Under the pieces are notes generated by a model that was given only the letters and a program-made list of their open reading frames with translations, had not been told where the DNA came from and did not search any database. DNA of 64,000 nucleotides from Aotearoamyces nothofagi (Eukaryota; Ascomycota; Leotiomycetes; Leotiales; Tympanidaceae). The stretch's first letter is position 1; every line of letters starts with the position of its first letter. The translations under genes were made by a program, and so were the position numbers. The stretch spans positions 186,001 through 250,000 of the forward strand of contig JADDTR010000011.1 in NCBI GenBank assembly GCA_015345905.1, in the 5' to 3' direction. Shown piece by piece: positions 32,573 to 43,521 of the stretch.

Positions 32573-33137
32573 TCGCTAGCCACAGGCCCACTCTCCGTGC
32601 CATGGCCTCTTCCCAAGGTGTCTCCGGCCCCATCCCCATCCCCATCCCCATCTTAGTCGCATCCTATGCTCGCTCGCCCTCGAGCCATGCCACCCTCACC
32701 GTCGGGACCTAAGCTTTCCACTCCACCCTCTGCAGCGGCGCCGGCGCCAGCACCAGAACCAGCACCAGCACCCCGATATGGACGGGGACCCAGTGTAGAG
32801 ACTGTACTGCTGCACTGTGCTGTCTCGAAGATGGAGCCGCGAGCCGCGAGCTGCAAGCTATGCATTGTACAAGTACAGTGCGGTACGTACGGTACAGTGC
32901 ATGTATACTGTACTGTACTGTATACCTGTAGCGCTAGCAACGCAGCCGGTGGTTACGAGGTGCTGTGGCAGGTCGCGGCTACTCCGTACGCTGGACTGCG
33001 GCCCTGGACAGTCTGGACTGGCACGACTTCTTATCAGCAGTTCTCTGCCTTATCGCTGCGGCCCTGCGCAGACATGTAACGTTGCGCCTCCAACCGCAGG
33101 GCTCTGCTGCGATGCCGCCTGGCCAGATAAAAAGGCG

Positions 33138-33165
33138 CAGAATCTGCAGAATCTGCAGAATCTGC
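33138..33165. repeat. CAGAATCTG 9-mer array, 3 copies
   Basis: Three copies of a 9-bp unit that is itself close to palindromic. Confidence 0.85.
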
Positions 33166-33558
33166 AGGCGGCGCATGGCGCATTGCACATCGTCATCAGC
33201 GACCGAGCCGAAGGGCTAGGGGCCTAGGGCTGGCTGGCCGCTGCCGTCTGGGAAGCTGGAAGTCAGGGAGGCAGGGAGGCAGGAGAGCACGAAAGCCACC
33301 CAGCCAGTTCGCCCGGTCAGTCGCCCAGGGCAGCCGCCCAGGGCAGTCCAGCCATCCGCGCACCTGCCCAGGTCGAACGAAGCCAAGCCAAGGCAGGGCA
33401 GGCCCTTCGAGAAGGAGGCACGGGCGGCGCGGGCGGCGCGGGCAACACCCGGGGGACGTGCCTGGCTGCTCAGGTAGAGCGCTCTGTACGGCAAGTCCAG
33501 CACCCTCGCTGGCCCGCGGGAGGTACTGCACTCAGCTCTGTAGCCTCTGTGGCCTCTG

Positions 33559-33624
33559 TAGCCTCCCTGTAGCCTCCCTGTAGCCTCCCTGTAGCCTCCC
33601 TGTAGCCTCCCTGTAGCCTCCCTG
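33559..33624. repeat. TAGCCTCCCTG 11-mer array, 6 copies
   Basis: Six perfect copies, preceded by two degenerate ones from 33541. Perfect identity suggests recent expansion. Confidence 0.95.
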
Positions 33625-34476
33625 TAGCCTCCTCTGCAGTCTCTGCGGCCTCCCTGCCGTCTCGTCTCCCTCCCACGCCGCTACAGCCCACCCCCCCCCA
33701 GGACCTCCCATCTCAACTTCGCAAGCCACCACATCTGCTCCGAGCATCCTGACATGATTTAACAGCGGGATGCATGGAGTGACAGGGCCGCCCTGGTCAC
33801 GCCACTGCATCCCAGTTTCTCGAAGCAATCCATCCTCGCACGATGCCGCAACATCTCACCTCCACCCGTCGCCAAAGCCTCCGGAGTAGAGGGATCCGTG
33901 AAGACCTTCGGCTTGGGGAGGTCTGTGGACGGAGCACGCAGCAGTCCTGTCGGCCCAGCACGAAGCACGAAGCATCATACACACAGTACCGGAGGGAGCG
34001 AGGGAGCATAGCAGGATACAGGAGGATGGCGGCTTGCATAGGCTCTGTGTCCTGGCACCAGTGCAGCAGTACGGTGCGGCCTCTTTGGCTACCCCCTCAC
34101 GCCTCTCGTGCGTCTATCATGCGCAGTACGCGGTGTGCTCTCTCTCCTGGACTGTATCTACATACGGATACCCGCGCGACCTGGCCTCTCTCTCGTCTCT
34201 GTCTTCGAGCGCTGGCAGAAGCAGCAAGCAGCAAGCAGCAGGCAGCAGGCTGCAGGCTGCGGGCGTCATACAGTATACAGTGGTAAGTACTATACGTACC
34301 GACTGTATGTACGGTACCCATGGCCCTACGATGCTGCAGTCAGTGCCTTGCACTCACGGCCCGGCACAGCTACTCAGATGGAGGAATGTGGTGAGGAGAT
34401 CGCCGACTAACGAGCATGTCAAACACCGAGTCTCGTCCGATGCCTCATTCCTCTTTTCTTCTTGGAAGCACCGCCG

Positions 34477-34512
34477 GTACGTGTGCCTGTACGTGTGCCT
34501 GTACGTGTGCCT
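34477..34512. repeat. GTACGTGTGCCT 12-mer array, 3 copies
   Basis: Three perfect copies followed by shortened GTGCCT units. Confidence 0.9.
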
Positions 34513-34913
34513 GTGCCTGCGCCTGTGCCCGCGCCTGGTGATCTCTGATCAAGCTTAAACGCGCGACATACTGTATGTATACTGTAGTATGTACGCACGG
34601 TACTACTGATGTACGAGTACAAGTACAAGTACAGGCACAAAGCATATTCCGTCTTAATTTAGCACGATGCTGCAGTGGCCCCTCAACGCCATCCATTTGC
34701 ACCGAAGCCTTTTTAGCATATCCGTAGCCCCCCAGTCCAGCCCGTACGGCGCCCATGCTAAGGTGCTTTCTCGTTAAGCCCTGACAGCGCACACGCAGCA
34801 GGAGAGGCTACCGTGACGGTCGCGGTGCAATGTCCTGTACTGTCCGTATGTACGATCGCGCCCTCTAGGGCATTGCTTAGAGCATCTTCGTGCTTTCTAC
34901 TCGAATCACGACA

Positions 34914-34947
34914 ACTGAGAGAGAGAGAGAGAGGGAGGGAGAGGGAG
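34914..34947. repeat. GA-rich purine tract
   Basis: An almost pure purine run, mostly GA steps with GGGA interruptions. Confidence 0.85.
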
Positions 34948-35063
34948 TCTGAGACGAGCAGAAGCACCTGATTGCCAGGTACTGTGGCTGCCTAGCAGGA
35001 ACCTTGGGCGGGGATCTTACATAGGTCCTGGAGCCTCTGGGCCCTGACCGTGCGGTATTCAGC

Positions 35064-35140
35064 AGGTACTGCAGGTTAGGTACTGTAGGTGAGGTACTGT
35101 AGGTGAGGTACTGTAGGTTTGGTACTGTAGATAAGGTACC
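35064..35140. repeat. GGTACTGTAGGTGA 14-mer array, about 5 copies
   Basis: Roughly five imperfect copies; each contains GGTACTGTAGG, one of the GTAC-type words that pervade the desert. Confidence 0.85.
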
Positions 35141-35301
35141 CTTAGGCACTGGAGCACTACCTGGTAACCTCGCCAGGACTTGCTCGCACCTGCCGGCAAG
35201 CACATACTTACAGTACTGTACAGCGCAGGACAGTACAGTAAGTACAGTGCTGGCTGCACACCCACTACGCCCGCTACGCCCACTACACGCCCGCTGCACT
35301 A

Positions 35302-35388
35302 GCTGCCCTAGGTGCCCTAGCTGCCCTAACTGCCCTAACTGCCCTAACTGCCCTAACTGCCCTCGCTGCCCTAACTGCCCTAACTGCC
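35302..35388. repeat. CTGCCCTAAC 10-mer array, about 8 copies
   Basis: About eight copies, the inner ones perfect. The unit contains CCCTAA, but spacing by CTGC and the interior position argue against a telomeric origin. Confidence 0.9.
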
Positions 35389-35599
35389 ACTTTTCCCTCC
35401 CACACGGTCCACCGTCCACCGTCCTCCGTCCGCCGCCCACCGCCCCATCGCCCACCGCCCCATCGCCCACTGCCTTGCTCTACCGCTCCTCTACCGCTCT
35501 ACCGTCCTACCGTCCCTCCCCTAACCCTCGCCTCCCTGCTGCTCCCTAGCTCTTCCTGTCTCTCTACCTGGCTCTTCGTGGCACTTCCTAACCACTCCA

Positions 35600-35725
35600 C
35601 TATCCATCCACCACTCATCCACGACCACTCCCTCCTACCACCCCTCTCCCTCCCTCTTCCCTCCCTCTTCCCTCCCTCCTCCCTCTTCCTCTTCCCTCTT
35701 CCCTCTTCCCTCCCTCACCACTTCT
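35600..35725. repeat. Pyrimidine-rich tract (CCCTCTTCC units)
   Basis: A long C/T tract with repeated CCCTCTTCC. It lies 330 bp upstream of the regulator's ATG, where C/T-rich stretches often mark fungal transcription starts. Confidence 0.75.
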
Positions 35726-35893
35726 TTACTCCCGTACATCTGTACATACTGTACCTGCCAGTGTCCCTTGCCCTCGTCGCTGCCTCCCCCGGTCTCTCTC
35801 TGCACAGGCTTGCGTTGCTGATCGCCGTCCGCTTACCTCTACTACACTACACCCTGCGCCGTGGTTATAGTCTCCGTCCGTTCACTCCCTCAT

Positions 35894-36148
35894 ATGGATC
35901 CTTCACCCTCGAATGCTTTCGACGCAGCCCTCTTCCAACCTTCGTTTGGTTCCTCGCCGTCTCATGAATGTCTGCTGCTGCTCTTGAATGCCGCCGCTGC
36001 TAAGCCCAATGATCTCAATTCTGTCGTTTCAACTTATACAATAGTCCATCATGACCGTTTCTGTTCCATGTGCTCCACCAGCATCAGATGCGCCTGCTGT
36101 TGCACCACGCAAGCGGCGGAGGAGAGCTCCTGCAAGTGGCGCCTCTGA
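35894..36148 (+). other. Upstream ORF overlapping the regulator start
   Basis: An 84-codon frame beginning MDPSPSNAFDAALFQPS, starting 157 bp before the regulator's ATG and ending inside it in another frame. It could lower translation of the main frame as a uORF, or be spliced out. Seen directly; the function is inference. Confidence 0.35.
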
Positions 36149-38742
36149 TGATTGCTTCGCTTGTAGCAAACGCAGTGTCAAATGCGATCGACGACGACCA
36201 TATTGCTCACAATGTCTCGAAATTGGCAGCGAATGTGCGGGTTACAAGACTCAATTGACGTGGGGCGTTGGCGTGGCAAGCCGAGGAAAGCTGAGAGGAT
36301 TGTCTTTACCCGTTGCCAAATCAGCACCGGCAGCCAAAAGTCCTCCAACAAGATTTCGGCCAAGAACAGCATCCACATATTCAAGACGGAGCAATGGCAG
36401 AAGAGACGATGATGATATTGTGGTTAAGGTTGAGGCCGAAATTCCCATCCCTACAAGCTCATATACCACATACGACTTTATAAATATGGTGCCCACGTCT
36501 CCTATAACTGGGACGGATTGGAGTATGTCACTATCTCAAGAGTCGTTGCGCATATCTCAAACGCCGACTGCAGAGCAACAACAACATCATCAACAGCTTC
36601 TACGTCAATCGTTAGAGCGGCTGCGTACACCGATGATGAGATACGGAGATGATCCTTATACTCCCTCTCTCCCAGGCCCACTAACTGCATTGAGCGCGTA
36701 TAGTGAAAACGAATACGGCTCTCCGATGTCTCAGTCTTTTCCTTCTGAAGAAATACCCTATTCAGCCAGCCCTGTGCCGTTATACAATAATTACTCACCG
36801 CACGGTTCTCCTACCGAACCATCCTCAGCATTTGGAATGTCAGTGGATCCTCGTGGACCGACGTCGTGTCCAGACCAATATTATCCTCAGTCAGAAGTCA
36901 GCTCTAGTCTTAGCTCCCGTCATAATATATATGAGCAAAACGAAAATCGACAGTTAGTAGCTTCTCCTACCGCTTGTAACATGTCGGACGTATCTTATGA
37001 CGACGAAACGAATGGTATGCTCCTATTACGGTCTAAGAATCGTCAAATCTCTAACTTTAGTAGCAAACATGTCCAACTCGCTACACTCTGATCACTATGG
37101 CTCTCATATAAACGGGGGTTCATGGACATCGAATGCCGATGACGATTATTCTGCTCAAGCAGCTGCAGCAAGCCATCTAAACCCAATGATAGGGCCTGAA
37201 GTAAACTTCGGACTATTGCCAGGCATATCTCCGCGTATTAGCTTCTATCTTAGCTACTATGAAAAGATCATCTGTCCTGTCACTGTTGCCATTGATACTC
37301 CAAACAACCCATACAGACGCCACATCCTGAGTCTGGCGACGGACAGTCAGTGCTTACAGCACGCCATATGTGCTCTTGCATCTTGCAATCTACGGATGCG
37401 GAGAAAACAAAGTTTTAAACAACAAAATTGGAGGCAACCAGTTGAACTTGCATTGCTAGACTGTATCAACGGGCAACAACCGTCGATATCGAGGCGTACT
37501 TCCACCCCGAACATCACTCCTGAAGGCCCCCTTAATGATGCTTCAGTACAAGAGGAGTATCACCATCGAAGCCAAGCCGTGCAGCTCCTAAATGAAGAAC
37601 TGAGCGATCCGTCAAAGGCCAAGCAAGATTCTGTTTTGGCCACTCTCTTCATTCTCTGTCATTACAGGATGTGCGAATCCGGAATAGCTCAATTCAAGAC
37701 CCAATTTGCAGGAGTCAAGAAGATTCTTGGAATGCGCTCCTCTGGACCTGCCACTGGGAATTGGGGCTGGATGGAAAGCATGTTTACTTTCTTTGACTCC
37801 GTCACTGCGACCGTCAACGACCGTGAGGCGCAACTACGCGGAGGATATCTCGACATGATCGCTGCGCCAGCTTCACCGGACTTTGCTATCGAAAACTTGG
37901 CAGGCTGTGATGGCCGTCTCTTTAAAACAATTGCAACTTTAGGTCGCCTAAACTTATTAAGCCAGCACCGACCGGTGCTCAATTCTCTCACTGACAACCT
38001 ACACAACTTGCCGCCTCTCCAAGCTCAGCCACCGCGTCCCCGTCCTGCAGGTCAGGCTCTTGTTGACTTTTATAAATACCACGCGCAGAACTTTGACGGC
38101 AACGGCTTCGCGCACACGCTTGATGATGAGGAATTCCTCTTCTCACCCCCATCTCCTGAGTTTGGACATGGACCTGATGACGACGAACGTCGCGCTCAAT
38201 TCTGGGCCGAGTGGAAAGACGTGCGTCAATCTCTACAAAAATGGGAATTCGACCCATCACATCTTCTCAGCAGCCTTGGAGGTTCAATCGCACCCACACC
38301 AGCACAGATCCGTGATTTTGGATACGTTTCTGAAGCATTTAGATATGCTGCTTTGCTGTATACAGAGCGTCTTGCCTGTCCGAATTTGCCAAGCAGCCAT
38401 TTGAATTTCCAGAATCTGGTCGCTCAGGTGCTCTTTTACATTACAGGATTGGGCGAGGGGAATAATACCGGGGCGGAAGTTGGCAGTGAGGCGATGAGGA
38501 AGTTCTTACTTTGGCCATTATTTGTGGTCGGTAGTGAGTGTGTGAGCGAGCTCCATCAGAGTATTGTACGCACGCGATGCAGAGAGATTGGTGCTAGAGG
38601 GGGTTATCTTAATAACCTAGCTGGATTGGAAGTGCTGGAAAAGATGTGGGCAGGCGAGCCGGTTGACCATAGCTTTACTGCTGGGCCGTTCAAGTGGACG
38701 AGGTATATGGAGGGTGTAGACGGAGAGTACAATATGGCTTGA
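36051..38742 (+). CDS. Large Zn2Cys6 transcription factor
   Basis: Nuclear regulator of 881 residues. Exons 36051-37014 and 37061-38742; the 46-bp intron has GTATGC, a CTAAC branch and TTTAG, and joins the frames as ETNVANMS. The zinc cluster is at residues 35-62: CFACSKRSVKC, then YCSQC and GSEC, the six-Cys pattern, preceded by a basic RKRRRR stretch. A conserved piece just after it, TWGVGVASRGKLRGLSLP, is found in the Moc3-like group with the Fungal_trans_2 domain. Residues 100-320 are low-complexity and Gln/Ser/Pro-rich; the C-terminal 550 residues are helical. Target genes are unknown. It follows the gene desert, suggesting a long control region, and has an overlapping uORF. Confidence 0.88.
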
Positions 38743-39265
38743 AGCGTAGGGAGGGGACCATGATAGAGAGGGATTGTGATGACTGAAATGTCGTTCATGA
38801 AGCATTAGATGGGTAGCATTGGGTGTCTTTGGTTGGGCTGGGATGATTATAATTCCACTTTTGGGATGGGATGGGATGGGTAATGGATGGAGTTTGCCTG
38901 ACTGGCTGGTATGCTGGTGGCTGGGTTGATTGGGAAACCTCTCTGGTCTTGGGAGAAATTTCGATATTACACCAACGTTGACATGTCTATACTTGCTTGC
39001 ACGAAATCGGGCCGGTGGAAATATCCGAGCTAGTTCTGTGTACATAAGATCAGAGATAGTTGTAATCGTGGATTAATCCACGGCAGGCCTGTGGCATCTA
39101 AGTTTTATCCACGAGCATACTGCCTGCACATATTTCAAGAGGCTCATGAATCAACAGACGCAAGCAACTGTCTCGTAAAGTCATTCTTGCCCACGCCTCG
39201 GGCATTCTCGTGTCTATTAGTAGTGGAATATCGTCATATACCTGCCCCCCCTCAAGGAGGACAAG
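38743..39265. other. Convergent spacer, nothing recognised
   Basis: About 520 bp between two stop codons. A small GGGATGGGATGG run lies near 38863-38890. No gene was seen. Confidence 0.55.
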
Positions 39266-40699
39266 TTACTTTAGGCTCAACACACCGCCTACCTCACTAA
39301 TCTCAACATCTCTGCCTTCGTCTATACTCCTTCTACCAGCTTCCAGGATTGCTGTCGTGGCAATAGTATTTCTAAGGGTCGGTAAGCCTCTCTTGTCTAG
39401 ATCCTCCAATGTGGCTCTACCCTCCTTGACAGCCTGGCATGCATCGACGAATTTGGCAAATGAGACGTATCCGTAGCCTGTCTGGCCTGCAAAGTTGCCT
39501 TCCTCGTCGGGTGCGTAGCACATGTAGAATGGGTTGTACCACATCAGCTGCCCGACACTATCATCTGCGACGTCGTAGCCGCGCTTGGCTTGGTCAATAC
39601 GAATCTCGCCTCCAGAAGCCAGGTAGTGGAAGTACTGGTTGCTGTGTACACCGGCTCTTTGTGGTGCTGTCCATGAAGCCGTATAGACACCCACAGCCTT
39701 CTTGGAAGGATCCGACTTCTTGACCCATGTCACGAGCAGGGAGATGGTATCTTCGGTGGCAGGATCACATCCCAGGTCAGCAGCCGTGCCTTTCGATGCT
39801 GACGCTGCCACCTTGACAGGTATATAGCCTTGTTGTCGGACCATGCTCTCGCAAATATCGATGTGGTGGGAATTCAAGTAATACGAGATATCGGAATCCA
39901 CGCCGGCCCATGCTTTGAACGTCTCAAGTTGGCTCTTCGGTTGCGACATGTATGAGTAGAAGTAGTTGAAGTCTCCAAGCTTCTGTGCCTTTGCACGCGC
40001 ATCCGCGTATGCAGGGTCGTATCGTTTGTGATGCTCAACGTAGACAAAGACGCCATACTTTTTGGCTGCTTCGAGTAGAGCAATGTGATGCTCGAGGGTC
40101 TTCACGGCTGGCTTGGTGATGAGGACGTGGATCCTGTGCTCGATGGCGTAGAGGGCGATTGGGAAGTGGGTTGTGTCGGGAGTGAAGATAGTGATGGCAT
40201 CGCCGGGGGAGAGGGCATCGATTGCGGTCTTGTAAGCTTCAGAGTCGCGGACCCCATCGGCAGGATACGAGTCGAAGGAAGTATCGAGGCCATTGTAGAC
40301 CTGCGTGATGTTCTTGTGGAGATGCTCTCCTAGAAGTCCGTTAGTCTTTGTGCGAGCGAGCAAGCCTGGCAGGAATGTGTACGCACTGATGGCAGGAAAC
40401 TTGCTGCCAGATATGCCAACCATGCCCAGCTTCCCCACCTTCCCGAGCCGTCGCAAGTCGAACAAGCTCAGGCCGACAACGCCGACTTTCTTGTCTGAGC
40501 CCGAGGCTCCACCACCAACGAAGCCAGTGGTGTATTCTCCCGTACCGACCTGCGCAGTTTAGCACAGAAGCCAAGCTGGAACAATTGGCCTTACCATCAG
40601 GACATTGAGGGGGGCGAGCTTCGTCGTCGCCGTCGCCTGAGCCGTCGCCGTCGCCGTCGCCTGAGCCTTGCTCCCCGAGACCAGCGGAGCCGACGCCAT
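39266..40699 (-). CDS. Gfo/Idh/MocA-type NAD(P)-dependent oxidoreductase
   Basis: Soluble dehydrogenase of the glucose-fructose oxidoreductase fold. Exons 40699-40595 and 40549-39266 (GTAAGG/GCAG) give 462 residues. The first exon holds a low-complexity Ala/Thr/Gln run from a GCGACG repeat and ends APLNVLM, leading into VGTGEYTTGF, the nucleotide-binding loop. Next come AITIFTPDTTHFPIAL, HVLITKPAVKT (the family's EKP-like segment, here TKP), VEHHKRYDPAYADAR, and DISYYLNSHHIDICE with the likely catalytic histidine. The C-terminal domain ends GYVSFAKFVDAC. Sugar or sugar-acid oxidation is expected. It diverges, across 1.8 kb, from a DapA-family aldolase that could act on the same kind of compound. 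Confidence 0.85.
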
Positions 40700-41020
40700 G
40701 CTGCTTGATGCAATCTATGCTTTGGGTTGAACAACGAAAGGGCAAAGGACGAGAGTAGAGTGCGAGTGGGAGAAGGGATGCAGCTTCAGAAGAAAGAAAG
40801 GTGTTCTGGGGTTCTGGGGTTCCGGTGTTCTGGTGATCCGGGCCAGCACATGACCGGTGCGGTGCGTCGGCAGCCTCGCGGACAATTGACAGGACAATTG
40901 AGGGGCAAGTGACCAGGGTGGGAGCTTAGGCAGCCGCGGTGCAGTCGGGACCAATCGCTAGGCAATCGCAGTGCGATCGCTGTCGACCCCGCCGCTGCTG
41001 TGCTGGATTTGTCGATTTCT

Positions 41021-41054
41021 AGGGCAGGACAGGGCAGGACAGGGCAGGACAGGA
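41021..41054. repeat. AGGGCAGGAC 10-mer array, 3 copies plus
   Basis: Three perfect copies and a partial fourth. Confidence 0.9.
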
Positions 41055-41148
41055 CGGCAGACGGGATAGTGGCTGCCCACTGATTCCTCGGTTTCATGGG
41101 GGCAAGCCCCCAAACCCCCCGTCTCGCTGCGCTCGTGTCTGATCGTGA

Positions 41149-41178
41149 CACTGTAGCCACTGTAGCCACTGTAGCCAC
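41149..41178. repeat. ACTGTAGCC 9-mer array, 3 copies
   Basis: Three copies of the 9-bp unit with partial flanking copies. Confidence 0.85.
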
Positions 41179-41670
41179 GGGAGGCACAGTGGAGCCGTCC
41201 AGCAGAACCGTCCAGAACCGCCGTGCGTCTACCGTGCTCGTACTGCTCTTGCCCGTCTCAAGCAACGTCAATCAAGCAGTCGACCAGTCGGCCAGTCAGC
41301 CAGTCAATCAGTCAATCCATCAGTCAATCAAGACAGAACAATTCCCAGATTCAGGCCGAGTGCGCATCATCCATCCCCTCCCCCCCTCTGCCCCCCCTCT
41401 CCCCCCCGCCGCCAGAGCCCGTAGTGATCCCGTGCTGAGCCCGTGCGCCCGTGAACCCCCACGCTGCGGTAGTGTTCGGTACGGTGGGTGCTACGGCGGG
41501 CGCGCTCGGCGCCCGGAATCAGCGTGATTGGTGGGAAAACTGCGCCCGTCGCTCTTCCCTATTATCCCTCGTCCCCTTCGCGCCATCCCCGATCCGCCCG
41601 AGTTCAGCCTTTCTAACCCTCGCGGCCCCTGTACGAGTCCATTCGTTATCCCACGGTATCACGCTGCTGC

Positions 41671-41714
41671 AAATGCTGGAAATGCTGGAAATGCTGGAAA
41701 TGCTGGAAATGCTG
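41671..41714. repeat. AAATGCTGG 9-mer array, 5 copies
   Basis: Nearly five perfect copies. The unit keeps the reading frame and would encode Met-Leu-Glu repeats, but no gene context supports translation. Confidence 0.9.
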
Positions 41715-42531
41715 TGTGGGCCTGCCGTGGCCGCTGTGATTGCTCTAATTGCTTAATTGCTTAATTGCTGTGGTTTCCAGCGTCTCGACCGTGATATCAG
41801 CCAACGGGAGGAGCATTGGCCATTCCCCTCCAGCTAACTCGTGAGAGGGAGGCTACACGCTACACGCTACACGCTACGCGCCACCTGCCTCGGACGCACT
41901 GCACGCGGCAGCACAGCCAGCACAGCTGATGCCTGCGTTGCCTCCAACGGGTCCTGTGTCCTCGTCCCTGCCGTCCTTCACGCATCATCTACCACCGGAG
42001 GTGTCCTGGGCTCCCTGGGCTCCTTGTGGGCTCCTTGTGGGCTCGCTGCTACTTTGTGAATGGCTTCTGGGCCATGCCCACTAATGTGGCGTGGAATAAA
42101 GCGCTGAGGCATAGCCGTAGCGGGATACGATACGGCACTTGTGATGGCATCTTTCGTACCGCTGCCCCGTAGTCCCTCCTCGGCCGCAGCCCATCCCACT
42201 TCCTCTCTGAAGCCTGACACGCTGACACGCTGACACGGGGGCGCCTGTAGCCACGGCCTCCGGGAAAATGTTGCCAGAAAGTCCAGAATGCCCCGAGGCA
42301 ACGTCATGTTGCTCTGTCCACTGATAAATCTCGAGAACCCTCTGTCTGCGGATCTCCCGTTCTTCCCTTCTCTTCTCGTATAATCTCCCGTGGCCCATCT
42401 TCTCTTCATTCTTCGCTCTCCCATCCTCACCTACCTTATAAACTACCTTACTATTTATCTTGCAGCCAAGATCCATTGGCCGGCTGTAGCGTCACCCAAA
42501 CAACAAAGAGCTGCCCAAATCAGAATCCAAG

Positions 42532-43521
42532 ATGACTGCATCTAATGGCACCAATGGTACCAATGGTCACAGGGCCACCCGCCGTCCTCTCCTCCCGGGA
42601 ATCTATGCCCCAACAATGACCTTTTTTGATCCAGAAACCGAAGAACTCGATATTGCTAGCATCAAAAAGCATGCCGTTCGTCTTGCCGAAGCTGGCCTCG
42701 TTGGCCTAGTTACAATGGGTTCCAATGGCGAAGCAGTACACCTTTCCGGCGCTGAGAAGACTGCTGTCACAAAAGCAACCCGCGAAGCCCTTGATGAAGC
42801 AGGATTCACTCAGATACCCGTCGTAGTCGGCGCATCTGCAGGCTCTGTGCGCGAGACCATCTCCCTGATCAAAGACTCCGAGGCAGCAGGCGGCGAATAT
42901 GTCCTAGTCCTGCCAGCCTCATATTATCGCGGCCTCATGGACGAAGAATCCGTATATGAATACTTCGTTTCTGTTGCAGACGGCTCGCCTCTACCTCTAA
43001 TCCTCTACAACTACCCTGGAGCCGTTGCCGGTATTGACATGGACTCAGATCTTCTCATTCGATTAGCAAAGCACCCAAATATCATAGGTACCAAATTTAC
43101 CTGCGGTAACACAGGTAAACTTACACGTGTTGCCCTTGCAGCCAATGCGAAGACGCCGTTCCAAGAAGGCAGCGGATATATGGCATTTGGAGGAATGTGC
43201 GACTTCACAGCCCAGACGCTTATCTCGGGAGGCAGTGGAATTATTGCCGGAGGCGCAAACGTGATGCCAAAGGTCTGCGTCAAGATCTGGGATTTATATA
43301 CCGAAGGAAGGCGAGACGAAGCTTTTTCTCTGCAAAAGATTCTCAGCAAAGGCGATTGGGTCTTGACCAAGGCCGCAATTGCAGGCACAAAATCAGCAAT
43401 TCAAAGTTATTATGGATATGGCGGATACCCAAGGAGACCGCTGAAGCGTTTAGATGAGGTGAAGACGGCAGGTATTGCGAAAGGAATTGAGGAGGTTATG
43501 GCGGTGGAAAAGAGCTTGTAA
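42532..43521 (+). CDS. DapA/HpaI-fold aldolase, sugar-acid type
   Basis: Class I (Schiff-base) aldolase of the dihydrodipicolinate-synthase family; single exon, 329 residues. Signatures: PGIYAPTMTFFDPETEELD, GSNGEAVHLSGAEK, LVLPASYYRGLM, LILYNYPG with the conserved Tyr, and IIGTKFTCGN with the lysine that should bind substrate. The C-terminus reads GYGGYPRRPL. Fungi use such enzymes as L-threo-3-deoxy-hexulosonate aldolase of galacturonate breakdown (Lga1/GaaC) or as 4-hydroxy-2-oxoglutarate aldolase; the overall fit favours the former group, but I cannot separate them. Fungi make lysine by the aminoadipate route, so a lysine role is unlikely. Divergent neighbour is a sugar-type dehydrogenase, which supports carbohydrate-acid metabolism. 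Confidence 0.87.
   Translation: MTASNGTNGTNGHRATRRPLLPGIYAPTMTFFDPETEELDIASIKKHAVRLAEAGLVGLVTMGSNGEAVHLSGAEKTAVTKATREALDEAGFTQIPVVVGASAGSVRETISLIKDSEAAGGEYVLVLPASYYRGLMDEESVYEYFVSVADGSPLPLILYNYPGAVAGIDMDSDLLIRLAKHPNIIGTKFTCGNTGKLTRVALAANAKTPFQEGSGYMAFGGMCDFTAQTLISGGSGIIAGGANVMPKVCVKIWDLYTEGRRDEAFSLQKILSKGDWVLTKAAIAGTKSAIQSYYGYGGYPRRPLKRLDEVKTAGIAKGIEEVMAVEKSL

Larger units (their letters stand above)
28481..36050. other. 7.5-kb gene desert rich in tandem arrays
   Basis: No protein domain, spliced gene or structured RNA was recognised between Nop16 and the regulator at 36051. The sequence is visibly G/C-rich, so long chance frames occur on both strands, but their translations are low-complexity and do not resemble proteins. 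The region is packed with short tandem arrays (6-14 bp units, listed separately), purine/pyrimidine tracts and words such as GTACAGTAC and CTGTAC. It may serve as a long upstream control region for the regulator, or hold non-coding transcripts. Both are inference. Confidence 0.6.
40700..42531. other. Divergent 1.8-kb spacer with many tandem arrays
   Basis: Between the oxidoreductase and aldolase starts. Apart from arrays listed separately there are AGTC-type repeats at 41278-41335, TTAATTGC x3 near 41747-41768, a GCTACAC array at 41852-41880, CTGACACG x3 near 42217-42238 and GGGCTCCTTGT copies near 42005-42045. No gene was recognised. Confidence 0.6.

Noticed and set aside
35302-35388. CCCTAA-containing repeats as interstitial telomere
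   Set aside because: The unit is 10 bp with CTGC between each CCCTAA, unlike the TTAGGG telomere of these fungi, and genes continue on both sides.
34877-35470. A frame of about 197 codons translating the 10-mer array into Gly/Gln/Leu repeats
   Set aside because: The protein-like repeats come wholly from tandem DNA arrays; overlapping frames exist on both strands.
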